DNA of 64,000 nucleotides from Leidyana gryllorum EB-2025a (taxonomy: Eukaryota; Apicomplexa), in contig JBLWGC010000102.1 in the NCBI GenBank assembly GCA_048772705.1, positions 1 to 64,000 on the forward strand, given 5' to 3'. The position numbers were made by a program, and so were the translations under genes. Under the pieces are notes generated by a model that was not told where the DNA came from, ran no database searches, and saw only the letters and a program-made list of their open reading frames with translations. Every line of letters starts with the position of its first letter. Position 1 is the stretch's first letter. Below are positions 20,491-32,300 of this stretch, one piece after another.

Positions 20491-22357
20491 TCAAGTTGGC
20501 TCTAGCAGTTTTCTTCGCACCCTAAATCCGCACATACAGGCGTGCCGGGATCTGCTCTCGAGTTGTTCTGCCTTCGAATCACACACATGGTCCGCTGAAG
20601 TCGACAGTGTGTCGGACAGCGTGTTTAGAAAGGCGTTTTCTTTCTGTGCCTTAGCAACTCGAACCACCACGCGAACCATCGGATGACGCGCTGTATCCTC
20701 TGTCAGAATTTCGGAATGGGAAGCCATCAAGCCCAGAATTCCCCACCGGATGTCAATGGGCAATTGAGGATTTGGGGAGTCCAGCAAAGGTGCCAAAACC
20801 GCAGCACTCTTGCTCAGCAGCGTAGTGTCTAGCTTAAACAGCAGACTGGGAGTTCCTAGGGCCCTTTGCGCCAGCGAGGCAGCAAAAGTGCAAAAACCGG
20901 CTGGCTTGCCATTGCCCAGCCAAGAAGTTGGAATGAGATCCAAAACCAATTGTGTGATAGTGTCGATCAGCTCGGCGACTCCCGTGCTGTGTAAAGCTAA
21001 CATGTCTCCAAGTATCTGCAAGCGGGTGTCGTCAGAGTGCTCCCGGTCCGCGACTTGGCGCAACATGGCTAAGTAAGCGCTGGCTTGTTCCATAGATAGT
21101 CTGCGGCGAGTGGCAGAGATAGGGTAGAGTTGAAGTCCTGGCTTACCTCTCTGTGGACTCTTCGAGCAGCTCCAGAATTGCCTGGCAAATCCAGACATGC
21201 GAATGCTGGGGTAGTTTCCCCAAAATCTGTCCAATCACAACGTGATCATGCGCATGTTGCCTTCTCTGTAAGGATTTAAGCGCCAACGGCATCAATCGGA
21301 TTGCTTGAAACTGGAGCGCCAAGCGTCCTGTCCGTAAAATCTCCAAGGCTTGATCCATCGTTCGGTCGAGAAGCGCTTGAGTTTGTGCTTCCCGAATCTG
21401 ACCTAGTTCCTCTTGTACACTAATTAACAAACTCAAAGCACAGTATTTGCAGTTATTGTCGGCCCCTTCCAGCCAAGAGCACAAACAGTGGAGTATTGGC
21501 TTCACGTTCACCGGCATCATTGGACGGAGTGAAAGCAGATAGTCCATGGACCGCATTCTAATCACGGGATTTTGATCTTGCAAAAGCTTCCGGGCAGTTT
21601 CTTCTAGTCGGATGCTCAGCCTGTACTCCTCCGCTGTCAGCATGCGCAGGATACTCAATAGGCGAGTGCGAAGGTACACGTTCCCAGTCTTGTCCAACAA
21701 GTCAATACACCTTGGTGCCAGGACCAAGCAACTACCAGGTTTCCGCTGGCATGCCTCTTCTATAACAGTTGTGGTGACATTCACAACTCCTTGATCCGCA
21801 TCATCCAGGCGGTCACGTAACGAAGGCAATAATTCTTCGATTGACAGCACTTCCAACCGCAATGAAGTTCCCAGAGCGGTAACCGCTGTCTTCCTTAACA
21901 AGGCTTGTCTCGATGATAAAAGAGGGATGATCAGGTGACTCAGACTAGTATGAATAGCCAAGGAGTATGTGTTAGCGAGGAATGTCAGAGCTGCAAATGA
22001 TGGCCACCAGTTCTTGTCATGTATAGTGCTCAAATCTTTGTGTATTATGTTGGTCACCATCATCATGCCAGGGTGATTGGGAGGTATGCTGCATCGAAGA
22101 GCTTCGTATCCAGCACGTTTAGAGGCGTAGTCGGGTTGGGCTGCCATTTCCAATAGTCGATAACACAATCCCTCAGGGGGCATGATTCCCATTTGGACCA
22201 ACCATCCCAATTGAGATGCAGCTAAGATTCGTTCGTCTTTCTCTCCATTTTGGAGTATCCCGAGTATGTTCTGTGCTAGTCTGGGTCCTCGATCTTCCAA
22301 ATCGCTAGATGGTTGTGCCCAACGAGATATAAATTTGCTCAGCCGATAGTAGGACAT
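20491..22357 (-). CDS. Adaptin-like large subunit (AP delta/epsilon type)
   Basis: Two exons (21147-22357 and 20491-21100, intron 46 nt) give 606 aa from the first in-frame ATG at 22357. The chain is an alpha-helical HEAT-type repeat solenoid typical of adaptor-complex large subunits, which build vesicle coats. The segment [11 protein letters not shown] followed by NIIHKDLS and [11 protein letters not shown] matches the adaptin-N pattern of delta/epsilon subunits (RxGYLA...NTIQKDL...AALT). Compared with full adaptins (about 900-1,100 aa) there is no hinge or ear domain. The frame is open 50 codons upstream without ATG, so an N-terminal exon may be missing. Vesicle-coat role is inferred from the family only. 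Confidence 0.65.
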
Positions 22358-23040
22358 AGCACACACGTGTGCTGTGTCCCTGTTCAACGACACCACGGGT
22401 ATTTGTGCGCAGGACCGTTTAACTTCAGCAGCAAAGTAGGCCACAAAGTCCTTAACACCGATGATAATGGACCAGAAGATGACTCCTCCATCCACTATTC
22501 GTGTGGCTCTCTGTACCACGGCAACAGGTTATCCGGAGGGCCTGAAAGTCAGTTGAAGCACTTCGGAGGGACTTAACTGTCACCAGTCGTGGCGGGCTGG
22601 TGGTTTACCCCAAGCTCTCGCACCACTAAGGTAACAAATGGCGATCGAGACCGAAACACATAGATCATTAGCTGAGAGATCTGAAAGCAGATCTACCACA
22701 CGAAACAACAAAAGGCCCCGCTAATGGGCCGGCTTCACGCAATCCAGCGACCACTGAGGCCCCACAGTCACATAAGGTGTTTTACACAAAACGAATGTCC
22801 ATCTTTCACATTCAATCACACCTCATTCTGTCACACTTTCGTTTGAGGCATAGATTGGAGCGGGCCAGCCAAACGGCTTCCCGATGGCTTTTGCGCCATT
22901 TCAGCCATTCACGTCAGTCCCAAGAACCACACTGTTGGGTCATGGAGACATGATTGTGTGCGGAGTCTGCAGAACCCAGTGAAACAAAAAGCAAGCAGCT
23001 GAAGTCAGAGTCACCACTCCTCCGATTAGCTCAAGGGAAA
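22358..23040. other. Divergent intergenic/promoter region of adaptin-like and glycogen phosphorylase genes
   Basis: About 680 bp, the widest divergent spacer in the window, upstream of a gene with strongly biased codons. It holds no supported frame apart from a possible 5' exon of the adaptin-like gene up to about 22,520. The frame of the phosphorylase is open back to about 22,954 but has no ATG there. Confidence 0.45.
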
Positions 23041-25812
23041 ATGACCGATCCAGTCTTTGCTCCGCGCCGTTTGAACTCTGCTGCATTCGAGATGATGCGC
23101 AAAGCATCATTCTCCAAGTTGGATACCCCCATGCCGAGAGCCGCGTACGGCATTTATGAGGACGGTCAAACCCCTGTGGCACAAGGTCAAGAGTTGATGT
23201 GGTCTCTGATGAGCAAGTATTTGGATTCTGATACTCGTACTATTCAACGAGGAATTGTCAACCATGTGGAATATACTCTCGCCCGCAATCGTTTCAATAT
23301 GGATGATGAGTCGTGTTACAGAGCAACAGCTTATTCTGTGCGCGATCGTCTTATCGAGATGTTTAATGATACTAACCAGTTCTTCTTCGCTAAGGACGTT
23401 AAGCGTTGTTACTATCTCTCACTTGAGTTTTTGATTGGGCGCGCAATGCAGAACGCGCTGGTCAACTTGGACATTGAAGACCAGTACAAGAAGGCTTTGA
23501 GCGAACTTGGCTACAAGCTTGAAGCACTTTACGAGCATGAGCACGATGCTGCTTTGGGCAATGGCGGTCTCGGTCGCCTGGCTGCTTGCTTCCTGGATTC
23601 GATGGCCACCCTGAACTACGCTGCTTGGGGCTATGGTATTCGCTATACCTACGGAATTTTCGAGCAAAAGATCGTTAACGGATGGCAGTGTGAGTATCCC
23701 GACTACTGGCTCCTTCAAGACAACCCCTGGGAGATTTGCCGTCACGATGTGACTTATGCTGTTCGCTTCGGCGGCCACCTGAAGGAGTACACTGACGAGA
23801 AGGGACGGTTCCGTACTAAGTGGGTTGGTGGCAACATTGTGCAAGCTGTGGCTTACGACAACATCATCCCCGGTTTTGACACCCTCAACTGTATCAATCT
23901 TCGTCTGTGGCGAGCGGCTCCCTCCAAAGAATTCGATTTTGATCAGTTCAACCAGGGACGCTACATGGACGCTATTAGAGAACGCCAGGATGCTGAGTGC
24001 ATCTCTGCTGTCCTCTATCCCAATGATAACTCGGACGAAGGGAAGGCTCTCCGTCTGAAGCAGCAATACTTCTTTGTGTGTGCCACAATCCAAGATGTCC
24101 TTCGCCGATTCAAGAAGAAGCCGAACCGCGACTGGAGAGATCTCCCTCAGAAGATGGCGATCCAATTGAACGACACCCATCCGACCATTGGTATCCCCGA
24201 GTTGATCCGTATTCTCGTGGATGTTGAGTGCCTCGAATGGGACTTCGCTGTTGACCTCACTCGTCAAGTCTTCCACTACACCAACCACACCGTTTTGCCC
24301 GAAGCTTTGGAGAAGTGGCCTGCTGAGTTGATCGGCCGTCTGCTTCCCCGTCACCTGAAGATCATCAACGAGCTCAACTTGCGCTTCCTGAACGAGGTGC
24401 GCGGCAAGTGGGGTGACAACTATGGAAAGATCTCCCGTATGTCGATCTATGAAGAGGGATGGGCTAAGCTGATTCGTATGGGTCACTTGGCTGCTATCTT
24501 TTCGAGGAAAGTCAACGGTGTCGCTGCTATCCATAGTGAGTTGGTGAAGAAGGACCTGTTCCCCGAGTTCGTTGAGTGGTTCAAGCAGAAGGGTCAAGCT
24601 GACAAGTTCATTAACATTACCAACGGTGTCACCCCGCGTCGCTGGATCCACAACGCTAACCGTCCTTTGTCTGATTTGATCAGTTCGTGGTTGGGCAGCG
24701 ATGGATGGCTGAAGGAACTGGAAATGGTTCGTGGTTTGGTGAACCACATTGATGACCCAGCCCTGTTGAAGGAGTGGGCCGAAGTGAAGCGTCGCAACAA
24801 GGATAGATTGGCTCGGTGGGTGGTTGCTCATGGAGGACCTCAGCTGGACGCCAACAAGATGGTCTTCGATATCCAGATCAAACGTATCCATGAGTACAAG
24901 CGTCAGCATCTGAACGCTTTCTACATGTTGCATCGATATTTGACGATCAAGAAGATGAGCCATGAGGAGCGTCAACGGATGGTGCCTCGCGCCACAATGG
25001 TTGGTGGCAAAGCCGCTCCTGGCTATGCCGCAGCCAAAACGATTATCAAGTTGATTAATTCTATTGCCAATGTCGTGAACAACGACCCGGATGTCAGTCC
25101 GTACTTCAAAGTCTTCTTCTTGCCGAACTACAATGTTTCGTCTGCTCAAATCATCATTCCCGCGAGTGATGTGAATCAGCAAATCTCGACTGCGGGTACT
25201 GAGGCCTCTGGCACCAGTAACATGAAGTTCGTGATGAACGGTTCGCTCATCATCGGTACTATGGATGGCGCCAACGTTGAAATTGTGAAGGAATGCGGCC
25301 GACAGACAGCATTCATCTTCGGATTGAACGAGCCTGAGGTTGCAGGAGTTCGCGAGAGAGCGAAGAACGGAGATTATCCGATCGATGGACGCCTTTGGGA
25401 AGTTTTCAACTTCATTCGTTCTGGCAAACTTTGCGGTGGCGAGCCAGATGCTCAGCGTCAAGTCTGTGAATTGATTGATCGTTTGTTGAACAACAAAGAG
25501 GGGGCTAACGGAGACTTCTACTTGGTTTGCAAGGACTTCCCAAGCTATTGTGACGCTCAGCGGGAGATTGATGAAACCTACAAAGATCAAACTAAATGGA
25601 CTAAAATGTCCATCCGAGCTGCTGCATCGATGGGCTTCTTCTCGACTGATCGCACCATCCGAGATTATGCTGAGAAATTATGGTGTTTGGAAGCTGCTGA
25701 GCGTCCCTCACCCTCGCCTCAGGACTACCGCCGCCTTGCGGACTCGAACACCCCTCCCAGTACAGAAGCCACCTCTCCTACTCGTCCGGTAGAGGGCCAG
25801 CACAGCCACTGA
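23041..25812 (+). CDS. Glycogen/starch phosphorylase
   Basis: A single exon of 923 aa from ATG 23041. The enzyme releases glucose-1-phosphate from storage glucan using pyridoxal phosphate. Conserved blocks are complete: YYLSLEFLIGR, GNGGLGRLAACF, WGYGIRYTYGIF, QLNDTHPTIGIPE, TNGVTPRRW, IHEYKRQHLN, and the PLP-lysine motif EASGTSNMKF at about residue 728. The short N-terminus lacks animal phosphorylation-site residues. The large L80-type insertion of plant plastid enzymes is also absent. The coding sequence is unbroken over 2.7 kb while smaller neighbours are split every 100-400 bp. It favours codons such as AAG, CGT and GGT, suggesting high expression. Confidence 0.97.
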   Translation: MTDPVFAPRRLNSAAFEMMRKASFSKLDTPMPRAAYGIYEDGQTPVAQGQELMWSLMSKYLDSDTRTIQRGIVNHVEYTLARNRFNMDDESCYRATAYSVRDRLIEMFNDTNQFFFAKDVKRCYYLSLEFLIGRAMQNALVNLDIEDQYKKALSELGYKLEALYEHEHDAALGNGGLGRLAACFLDSMATLNYAAWGYGIRYTYGIFEQKIVNGWQCEYPDYWLLQDNPWEICRHDVTYAVRFGGHLKEYTDEKGRFRTKWVGGNIVQAVAYDNIIPGFDTLNCINLRLWRAAPSKEFDFDQFNQGRYMDAIRERQDAECISAVLYPNDNSDEGKALRLKQQYFFVCATIQDVLRRFKKKPNRDWRDLPQKMAIQLNDTHPTIGIPELIRILVDVECLEWDFAVDLTRQVFHYTNHTVLPEALEKWPAELIGRLLPRHLKIINELNLRFLNEVRGKWGDNYGKISRMSIYEEGWAKLIRMGHLAAIFSRKVNGVAAIHSELVKKDLFPEFVEWFKQKGQADKFINITNGVTPRRWIHNANRPLSDLISSWLGSDGWLKELEMVRGLVNHIDDPALLKEWAEVKRRNKDRLARWVVAHGGPQLDANKMVFDIQIKRIHEYKRQHLNAFYMLHRYLTIKKMSHEERQRMVPRATMVGGKAAPGYAAAKTIIKLINSIANVVNNDPDVSPYFKVFFLPNYNVSSAQIIIPASDVNQQISTAGTEASGTSNMKFVMNGSLIIGTMDGANVEIVKECGRQTAFIFGLNEPEVAGVRERAKNGDYPIDGRLWEVFNFIRSGKLCGGEPDAQRQVCELIDRLLNNKEGANGDFYLVCKDFPSYCDAQREIDETYKDQTKWTKMSIRAAASMGFFSTDRTIRDYAEKLWCLEAAERPSPSPQDYRRLADSNTPPSTEATSPTRPVEGQHSH

Positions 25813-25897
25813 TTATACTAATTGATGAATGTATTTTGACTGCTGCCAGTAACCAACCTTGTATAATATGAATGACTAGTTGCCATGTATTGCTCGG

Positions 25898-25967
25898 AAG
25901 GCGGCAAAGTGACAAACCGTAGTTATGACTAGAAGGCGGCAAAGTGACAAACCGTAGTTATGACTAG
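25898..25967. repeat. Perfect 35-bp tandem duplication 3' of glycogen phosphorylase
   Basis: Two identical 35-bp copies (25898-25932 and 25933-25967) begin AAGGCGGCAAAGTGACAAAC and end ATGACTAG. They lie between the phosphorylase stop and the TPR gene start, so the duplication may affect the 3' UTR or the next promoter. Perfect identity indicates a recent event. Confidence 0.9.
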
Positions 25968-26066
25968 AAAGGCGTGTATTGCATTTGTTTATCGCCATCG
26001 GAATCTCGTGTCCACATAAGAGTACGCATTGGTGGGTGTATAGCCTCTTCAATTTTGTTACATTCG

Positions 26067-28177
26067 ATGAACCCTGGCGACTATTATTGGGATGAGCACT
26101 TCAAGTTAAACATTCGAAAGGCGGACGAGCACCTTCGTTACCTTAAGACCCACGATAGCAGAGGTCGATGGCGAGTTTTCGCAAACTGTTTGTACGAGCC
26201 CCAAAGAGTTCAAGCCGCCACGGCGGCCGAATGTGTTGCAAGAGTCAAGGCCGAGGCTCTGCTTCTCTCAGAGAAGATGGAATGTGCAATCGATCTCATT
26301 CCAATAACCGATCTGACAGAATTCTTCCTGTCTAGTAGGATAGGACGAAGTACAGCCCGCCAACTGGTCTCTTTATGCGCCGATAAACCCGCGGAGATCA
26401 AGAAGGCTCTTACACTGGCGCTGCAGGCTCAAGAGTGCATGACCGAAACCGTTGCTGCTGACCTCGCGACTGTAGCGACCACCAATGCTGCGAAAGACTT
26501 CTTGAGATCCACTAAATTGTGGGATGCGCAACCCAAAACCCCTACAGCCTTGGACTCGGCGTTCGTCTTGAGTCCCTCGTCTCTCGAGATCGAGACGGGC
26601 TGTAGCCGTGCGAATCAATCACCTACTATGGACTCCCCTAGTACGATAGTCGCAGACAAGGTTATCTACGAACCCGCCATGGAGGTAAATCTTGCCGAGA
26701 GGGAAGAGAAGAAACACAACAATAGCCGAGACGGGGTTGCAGACGATCTGCAGCAGCCTGCCTCCACACTTTTGGGAGACCAAAGCTGCTCAGGTCCAAA
26801 GCTTGCTGATCATCATGAAAATATTGAGGATGGCTCCCCACGGTTGGCTGCCCTGCAAGCGGACCGACACCCCCTGGTACCTCAAGAGCATCGCGGGGAT
26901 GCTGTACTGGCCTTGTTGGAACCCAAACCTTTCACTTTGGACGACATACCCCACAAAGAATTGCAGAAGAGGCTCAACAGAGGTGAAATCGCACCTCGAG
27001 AGGAATGGTTACCCAACAGTGATCAGAAGAAAATGATGAGTGATGTCGAATTCAGGGAGCGAATGACATTCGCGAGCCAATTGAGGGATGAGGCTACTAA
27101 AGCTCTGGATACCGACCGGAAGGCGGATGCCGTGACCTTCTATACACAGGGTGTTCACCTCTTAGAGCACGTCACTCATCCTCAATTAGACAAATCGATC
27201 GAGATTCAGCAGGAACTATCCCGGTTCCTTCGCAACAAGGCTGTTCTTGATCTCAGTCTGGGGAATTACAGAAACGTAATCCGTGAGGCTCAGATCCATC
27301 ACCTCCCCCCTCCATAATATGTGCCACGCAGACGACTGCACTGAGGCCCTCAAACTGGATGAGGGAGACGGCAAAGCAATGTTTTTGCGGGGAAGAGCGT
27401 ATCAGTTAGTCGGTGACACTGATGCTGCTCTAGCCAATTTTCGAGCTCTCTCGACTTCCCCTTTGGCGACGGATGGACAACGCTTGGCAGGCAGGAAAGC
27501 GTTGTGCGATTTGAAGAAGCTGTTACGCAGCGATAACGAGAGAGTGACCAAAATCATGCAACTTGAAGCCGTAAGGTCGATCAATGACATCGAACACCTT
27601 CCTTCTTCATGTCAGGAGAACGCTGCTTCAACATCGGAGCGGATGACTTTGGCGGCTCCCATTGCAGAACCGAAACCTCGTGATGATACACGACGTACAG
27701 TGATGCACTCCTTCGACATAGCCGGGGATGATGTGCGTCCACAGAGCGATGAAGGCCCGCTCGACAGACCTTTACCCAGCCCTCGCGAACCGCAGATCCC
27801 CAGCGAGCAGCTTGTAAAACTTTTGACGGAATTGGTTGCGCTATACACGGTGGGTTGTGCTCTGATTCAGCTCAATTGTTCGCTTGTAGACGCCTGATGT
27901 CAAGCGAGAACTAGATCGTTTGGCACACGAAGCTGGGTACGAAGAGCGAGGGCTGATACTTCGCCTTCGTAAGTATCTTCCACCCCTGACGCAGTCGATT
28001 TACGGTCGATACTCCCAATGGTTGGGTGATGACTACAACACCCAAAAGCGTGAAGTTGATCGCGCTGTTGCTTACTACAAGAACCATGGCGCGGGCAATC
28101 CAGACGAGAAAGCAGCTATTGTGACTCTGGTCGCGCAGATTACGGATGTTGTATATGGGGATACTACGGAGGATTAG
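26067..28177 (+). CDS. TPR-domain co-chaperone-like protein
   Basis: Three exons (26067-27282, 27332-27849, 27890-28177; introns 49 and 40 nt) give 673 aa. TPR motifs lie at about residues 340-460: an ATKALDTDRKADAVTFYTQG helix pair, then NVIHDCTEALKL (restored across intron 1) and KAMFLRGRAYQLVGDTDAAL, the classical third-repeat consensus. This three-TPR arrangement binds Hsp70/Hsp90 tails in many co-chaperones. The N-terminal 150 residues are helical and unrecognised. Residues 200-290 are Ser/Glu-rich. The C-terminal exon has a helical domain (YGRYSQWLGDDYNTQKREVD). The gene continues on the same strand into the FABP-like gene after 50 bp. Confidence 0.75.
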
Positions 28178-28227
28178 TTTGTTTGACTCACAGCTGTACA
28201 GACACAGTGTCAGAGGTCTCCGTCGCC

Positions 28228-29125
28228 ATGCGCGGACTCTTAGTTGCTGTGACGGGATGGCTGGCGAGCGAGGGCATGCGAAATGATTTGGCGATGTATG
28301 CGTTAGGTGAGTTAGTTTGTTGTTGGATAAAGAGTATCTTTCCTCAGGCGACATACCCGAGGAATGGAAGCCTTATGCTTCGCGTAACATCAGTGACTTG
28401 GCTGGTGAATGGCGCTTGATACCTGAAGAGTCAGATAGCATAGAGGAGCATATGTCTAAGCTAGGGTTTGGATGGCTGAAGCGACGGGCTTTGCGTAACT
28501 TCGCCTCAAAAATCGATATCGCTCTGTCTCAGCGCTGCATCGAAGTCTTCACCGAGGCAGGAGAGGATGACGATGCCGCCGACCACAAAGCAGCAGAGCA
28601 AAACACTGAGGCTGCCACTGACCCTCCGGAGATACTCATGACAACCCACTTTCCGTATAACCATATCAAGTCTGGTGTCATTCCCGTCAACGGCGTCCCG
28701 TTTGATTATAGGGTAAGTGTGGGATCCGCATAGATCGTCGAATCAAATCTCCTCAGGATGTGGACACTGGAATGTGGGTCTCGACAGCTGATTATTATGA
28801 AGGTCGCTTACTGCAACGGCGCTTTAATGACGAGTATGGCATCATGTATGATGTTCGCACCGTCTTCACCGACATCGATCCTCGCAAACCCCGATCCGAT
28901 CAAACGCCCAAACCCACAGATGAAGCGTCGGGCCGTCGGAGACGCAAATTAAAGACTGGCAATGTGGAAGATTATGAAGAGCTCACTGATGGTCCTCTCC
29001 TGCTTTTTAGGGTAGGTGAAATGCCTAATCTTCTTATTCACTATTTGATGCAGTGGACTCTGATTCCGAGGGATGGTGATGGCAAATTGCTCCGGGCAGA
29101 CCGCTGGGCTCGCAAAGTGGTCTGA
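28228..29125 (+). CDS. Fatty-acid-binding protein / lipocalin-like protein
   Basis: Four exons (28228-28306, 28348-28712, 28757-29011, 29054-29125; introns 41, 44 and 42 nt) give 256 aa. After a helical N-terminus, LAGEWRLIPEESDSIEEHMSK and LGFGWLKRRAL match the start of cytosolic FABPs (GxW then a helix-turn-helix). The C-terminal strand pair ends WTLIPRDGD..RADRWARKV, like the RxYxR end of the barrel. The last intron (29012-29053, 42 nt) is in frame and stop-free, so a naive translation keeps 14 spurious residues. Insertions make it about twice the usual 130 aa. Ligand binding is inferred. Confidence 0.6.
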
Positions 29126-29345
29126 TTCAGCCTCGAATATGTAGAGAATTGGCAAATCTCCTTCTGTTCACAGTTGGAGAGGCATGTGCATTATCTCCCC
29201 TTTTATTGGGGCTGCCTGAGCGGCTAGCCTGATGACTCTCCTTCTCCGCCACCCCGCATCGGGTCACCAGTAGTAGCTGCCACCCAATCGTACCCGAAAT
29301 TGTCTGCCCATCCAAGACAACCAAATCTACAATAATCGCCAACAA
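29126..29345. other. Convergent intergenic region; possible extra 3' exon of the USP7-like gene
   Basis: On the minus strand, a GTGAGC donor at about 29,380 and a TTGTAG acceptor near 29,332 could add a short terminal exon of about 65 residues ending at 29,127. I could not decide between this and the simple stop at 29,346. Confidence 0.3.
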
Positions 29346-32300
29346 TTAGTGTTGCACATCACGACTCAACAGCTCACCATCTTTGAGGGGCAACGGACGG
29401 CTGTCTTCTCGGAAGACACCGTCTGAACTCCGGTAAAACTCAATCTGAAGATTCGGTAAATCCTCATGCGAGGGCGTGCTTGACGCCAATAAGTTCATAA
29501 CACGCTCCTTGACATCTTTGACGCACTCGCCCTCCTTCACTGTTACACTAAATGGGTACCCAAACGAGTAAAACGTCTCGCTGTCGACCCACACGCATTC
29601 CAGCGCGGCCTTTGGGGAGACGCCAACATGAGCGAGTGTGTGCACACAGTCCTCACCGTACAACCGACTCCAGCTCCACCCACCCGCGGCTCCATTCGGA
29701 GGTCACTAGGTGTGATGATGGAGTTGCTGGTTCCATATTGGAAGACATTCAAGGATGCTATATCCGTGACCTCCTTTGACAGTCTGTGTGTGTACTCTTT
29801 GAGAACCATTTCTTGCTGCAGCCAAGCATCGGCATCTGTGGGAGCGGAGCAACCTTCTCCCCGCATTTGCAGCCGCTCGCCCAAACGCTCGCGATCGACA
29901 TTCTTTATGATCATAGTGATCAGGTCATCTCCTGCGGCGGGCGACATCACGATAGATAGATACTTACAAAAGCCTTCTTACTGTGAAGGTTAGCATTGAC
30001 GCCTGGCAGCATTACGCATCCCAACATGCCGAGTCTATCGTCAAACAGGCGTACGAACAGATTTCGCACCCCTCTAGCACTTCCAGTGGCGCGTCCACTG
30101 AAAGGCAGGGCGACTAGTGTAAGTATAGGTGGATCGTCGAAGAGTTTCGCGGGTCCCACAACGGCTTGATGGGTTGGATGGAGGCCCAGTTTAGTCTGCT
30201 GATCGATCATTGAGCCGACCAAGCGCTGCAGGAGAGTTATTTTCTGAATGTGAGAGGGGTGTGCGTGCTTACGTTCACTAGGGTTTCTGAGGACTCATGC
30301 ATGAGCAGAACCGGGAAGGGCTCATCGATCAACAAGTCGGTGTGGCCGGGGCGATGGATGTTATCATATATATGTGGTCGGAGGTGGGGCGGGAGTGTCT
30401 GTTTGGGCGGCACCAAGTAGCAGTATGTGAAGCGAGGATCACAGCGAATGATGCTGACACAAAGCAGCTGCATAAGAATGGACATTGTCCAGGTGAAGTC
30501 AATCTCAATGTTTTCATCGACAATTATGGGATAGAAGTCTTCGATGAGAGGCTCGACTCGGCTTGCGGCCCGAGCAGCAGATTCAGACAGCGTGTGACTT
30601 GATTTATTGGCAATGTGCAGTGAGCCACCGCCATCACTGGTTGAGCCCATGGACTCAACATTCTTAGGTGTCATTGCGCGGCTGCCCGGCGTGTTGTTAG
30701 TTACCTTGTCCGACTCTTCCATGGCCCCCTGATCGATGGGAGGATGCAAGTCGGAACGTCGTACTATGACGGGCAATGGAATGGGTCTTCCATCGACCAA
30801 TTCAAAGCGGCCGTAGTGAGCCATAACATCAATCAATTGGACCCGGATTCTGCGAACGCCGCGCAGAGTTACCATCCATTGAAGCGGGTTAGGGCAAGTT
30901 GCTTTCATTGGAGGATCAATTGCCGTTACGTAATCATCTGTGAGAACCGGTAGAGCGGGATGGCTTGCCAAGAGCTGTTTGTTGCCTCCGTTGGCTTCAA
31001 ATGCGGCATAAAACCTACGTCCCCCGTCATAATATCGAATCGCTTCACACGGATGGGAGCTAGGCGGAGCCCACTTGAACAAGTGAGCCGAAAGAGCGTC
31101 CAGTTGTGCGCGATACTCGTCCACTCTTGCAGACAGCTCGCTCATGCCCTCCAGCACTCCCATCGGCGAAGCCACGACCACTCGGCACTCGCAACCAGAT
31201 CGGAAGTCTCGACTAACTTCGGGTACGCGATTGCACTGCTCGAACATCCCTCGGTATTCTGTGTGGCAACAAGGGAGTGAGTGAGTGTGAGTGAGTGAGT
31301 GTGAGTGAGTGTGTGTGAGTGAGTGTGTGTGAGTGTGTGTGAGTGATTTTTTGTCAGCAGCTTTGTGGAGGACGGGACTTACCAAAGTACATGAGCCAAG
31401 CTGGCGAGGTCTTCGCTGTACACATTCGGGCCGCCTCAGTGCCAGGGCCAGTGAGGAAGTATGTAGCCGCTGCGCGGTCTATACACTGAGCCAGAGAGCT
31501 TCCAGATGCCGTGATAGCTCGTTTGAGTAGTGAAGCATCCGAATTGGCCCAAGCGCGCATTATCTTGTCATGAGTTAGGGCGAGTATGTTGAGCGTTCTG
31601 GGTGAAATGGCAGTATTTTCTAGTCCGTAGCTCTGCGCTTGTTCGTATTGCGCGATTGGCTGCGATAGGTGACAGAATCCGACGAACCACAATCGACGGC
31701 TATAGAGAGTAGTCGCCAGCGGGTCGTAAATCTTTAGTGGGAAGACAGAGCGTTCTTCGTGTATGTTGTGGAGGTCGGAATAGTTTAGATGAAGTCGCGG
31801 GTTCCACTCGGACTCCGACCTGCCATGTCGGTAGACGCGTACATGGGCAGGTAGAAGCATTATTGGGTGGATGAGGACCGTCAGTGTGGCACGTTTGACC
31901 GAGAGAGGGTCCCCGCCTTGAAGATATTGCAGATTGGTGCGGATAGAGGCCCCTACAATAGCAGGGGATCCGGGCTTGCCACCCGTAATGTTGTCGTCAA
32001 AAATGAAACCCCATAATCGCAAGCCGTAACCAACCTCGTCGGGTCGGCCGAAGCCTTCAGTGTAGCCGTTCTGTTGAGCGATGCTCGACAGGCGAGATTG
32101 TTGCGCGCCTTGCTGCCCCGAGTAGACATCAAAATAGTAGAGTCCGGGAATTATGACGCAGCCATCGGGGTGAGGCTCAGTCGGGAAGAATAAGCGGCGG
32201 TAGTAATTGCCCAGTTCACCTCGTTCGGCCATCGCCCAGGCCTCTTCCCACAGCGCCATAACACTTTGGTCTTTGGAACGTTTCGTCACCGTCAACGCCG

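Noticed and set aside
23419-25590. 723-codon minus-strand open frame
   Set aside because: It lies entirely antisense to glycogen phosphorylase, whose motifs are complete; the frame is a by-product of biased codons.
30237-31385. Start of a separate gene at 31,385 with His-Thr repeats
   Set aside because: The His-Thr run is translated intron microsatellite; removal of 31259-31382 joins the frame to the USP7 catalytic exon.
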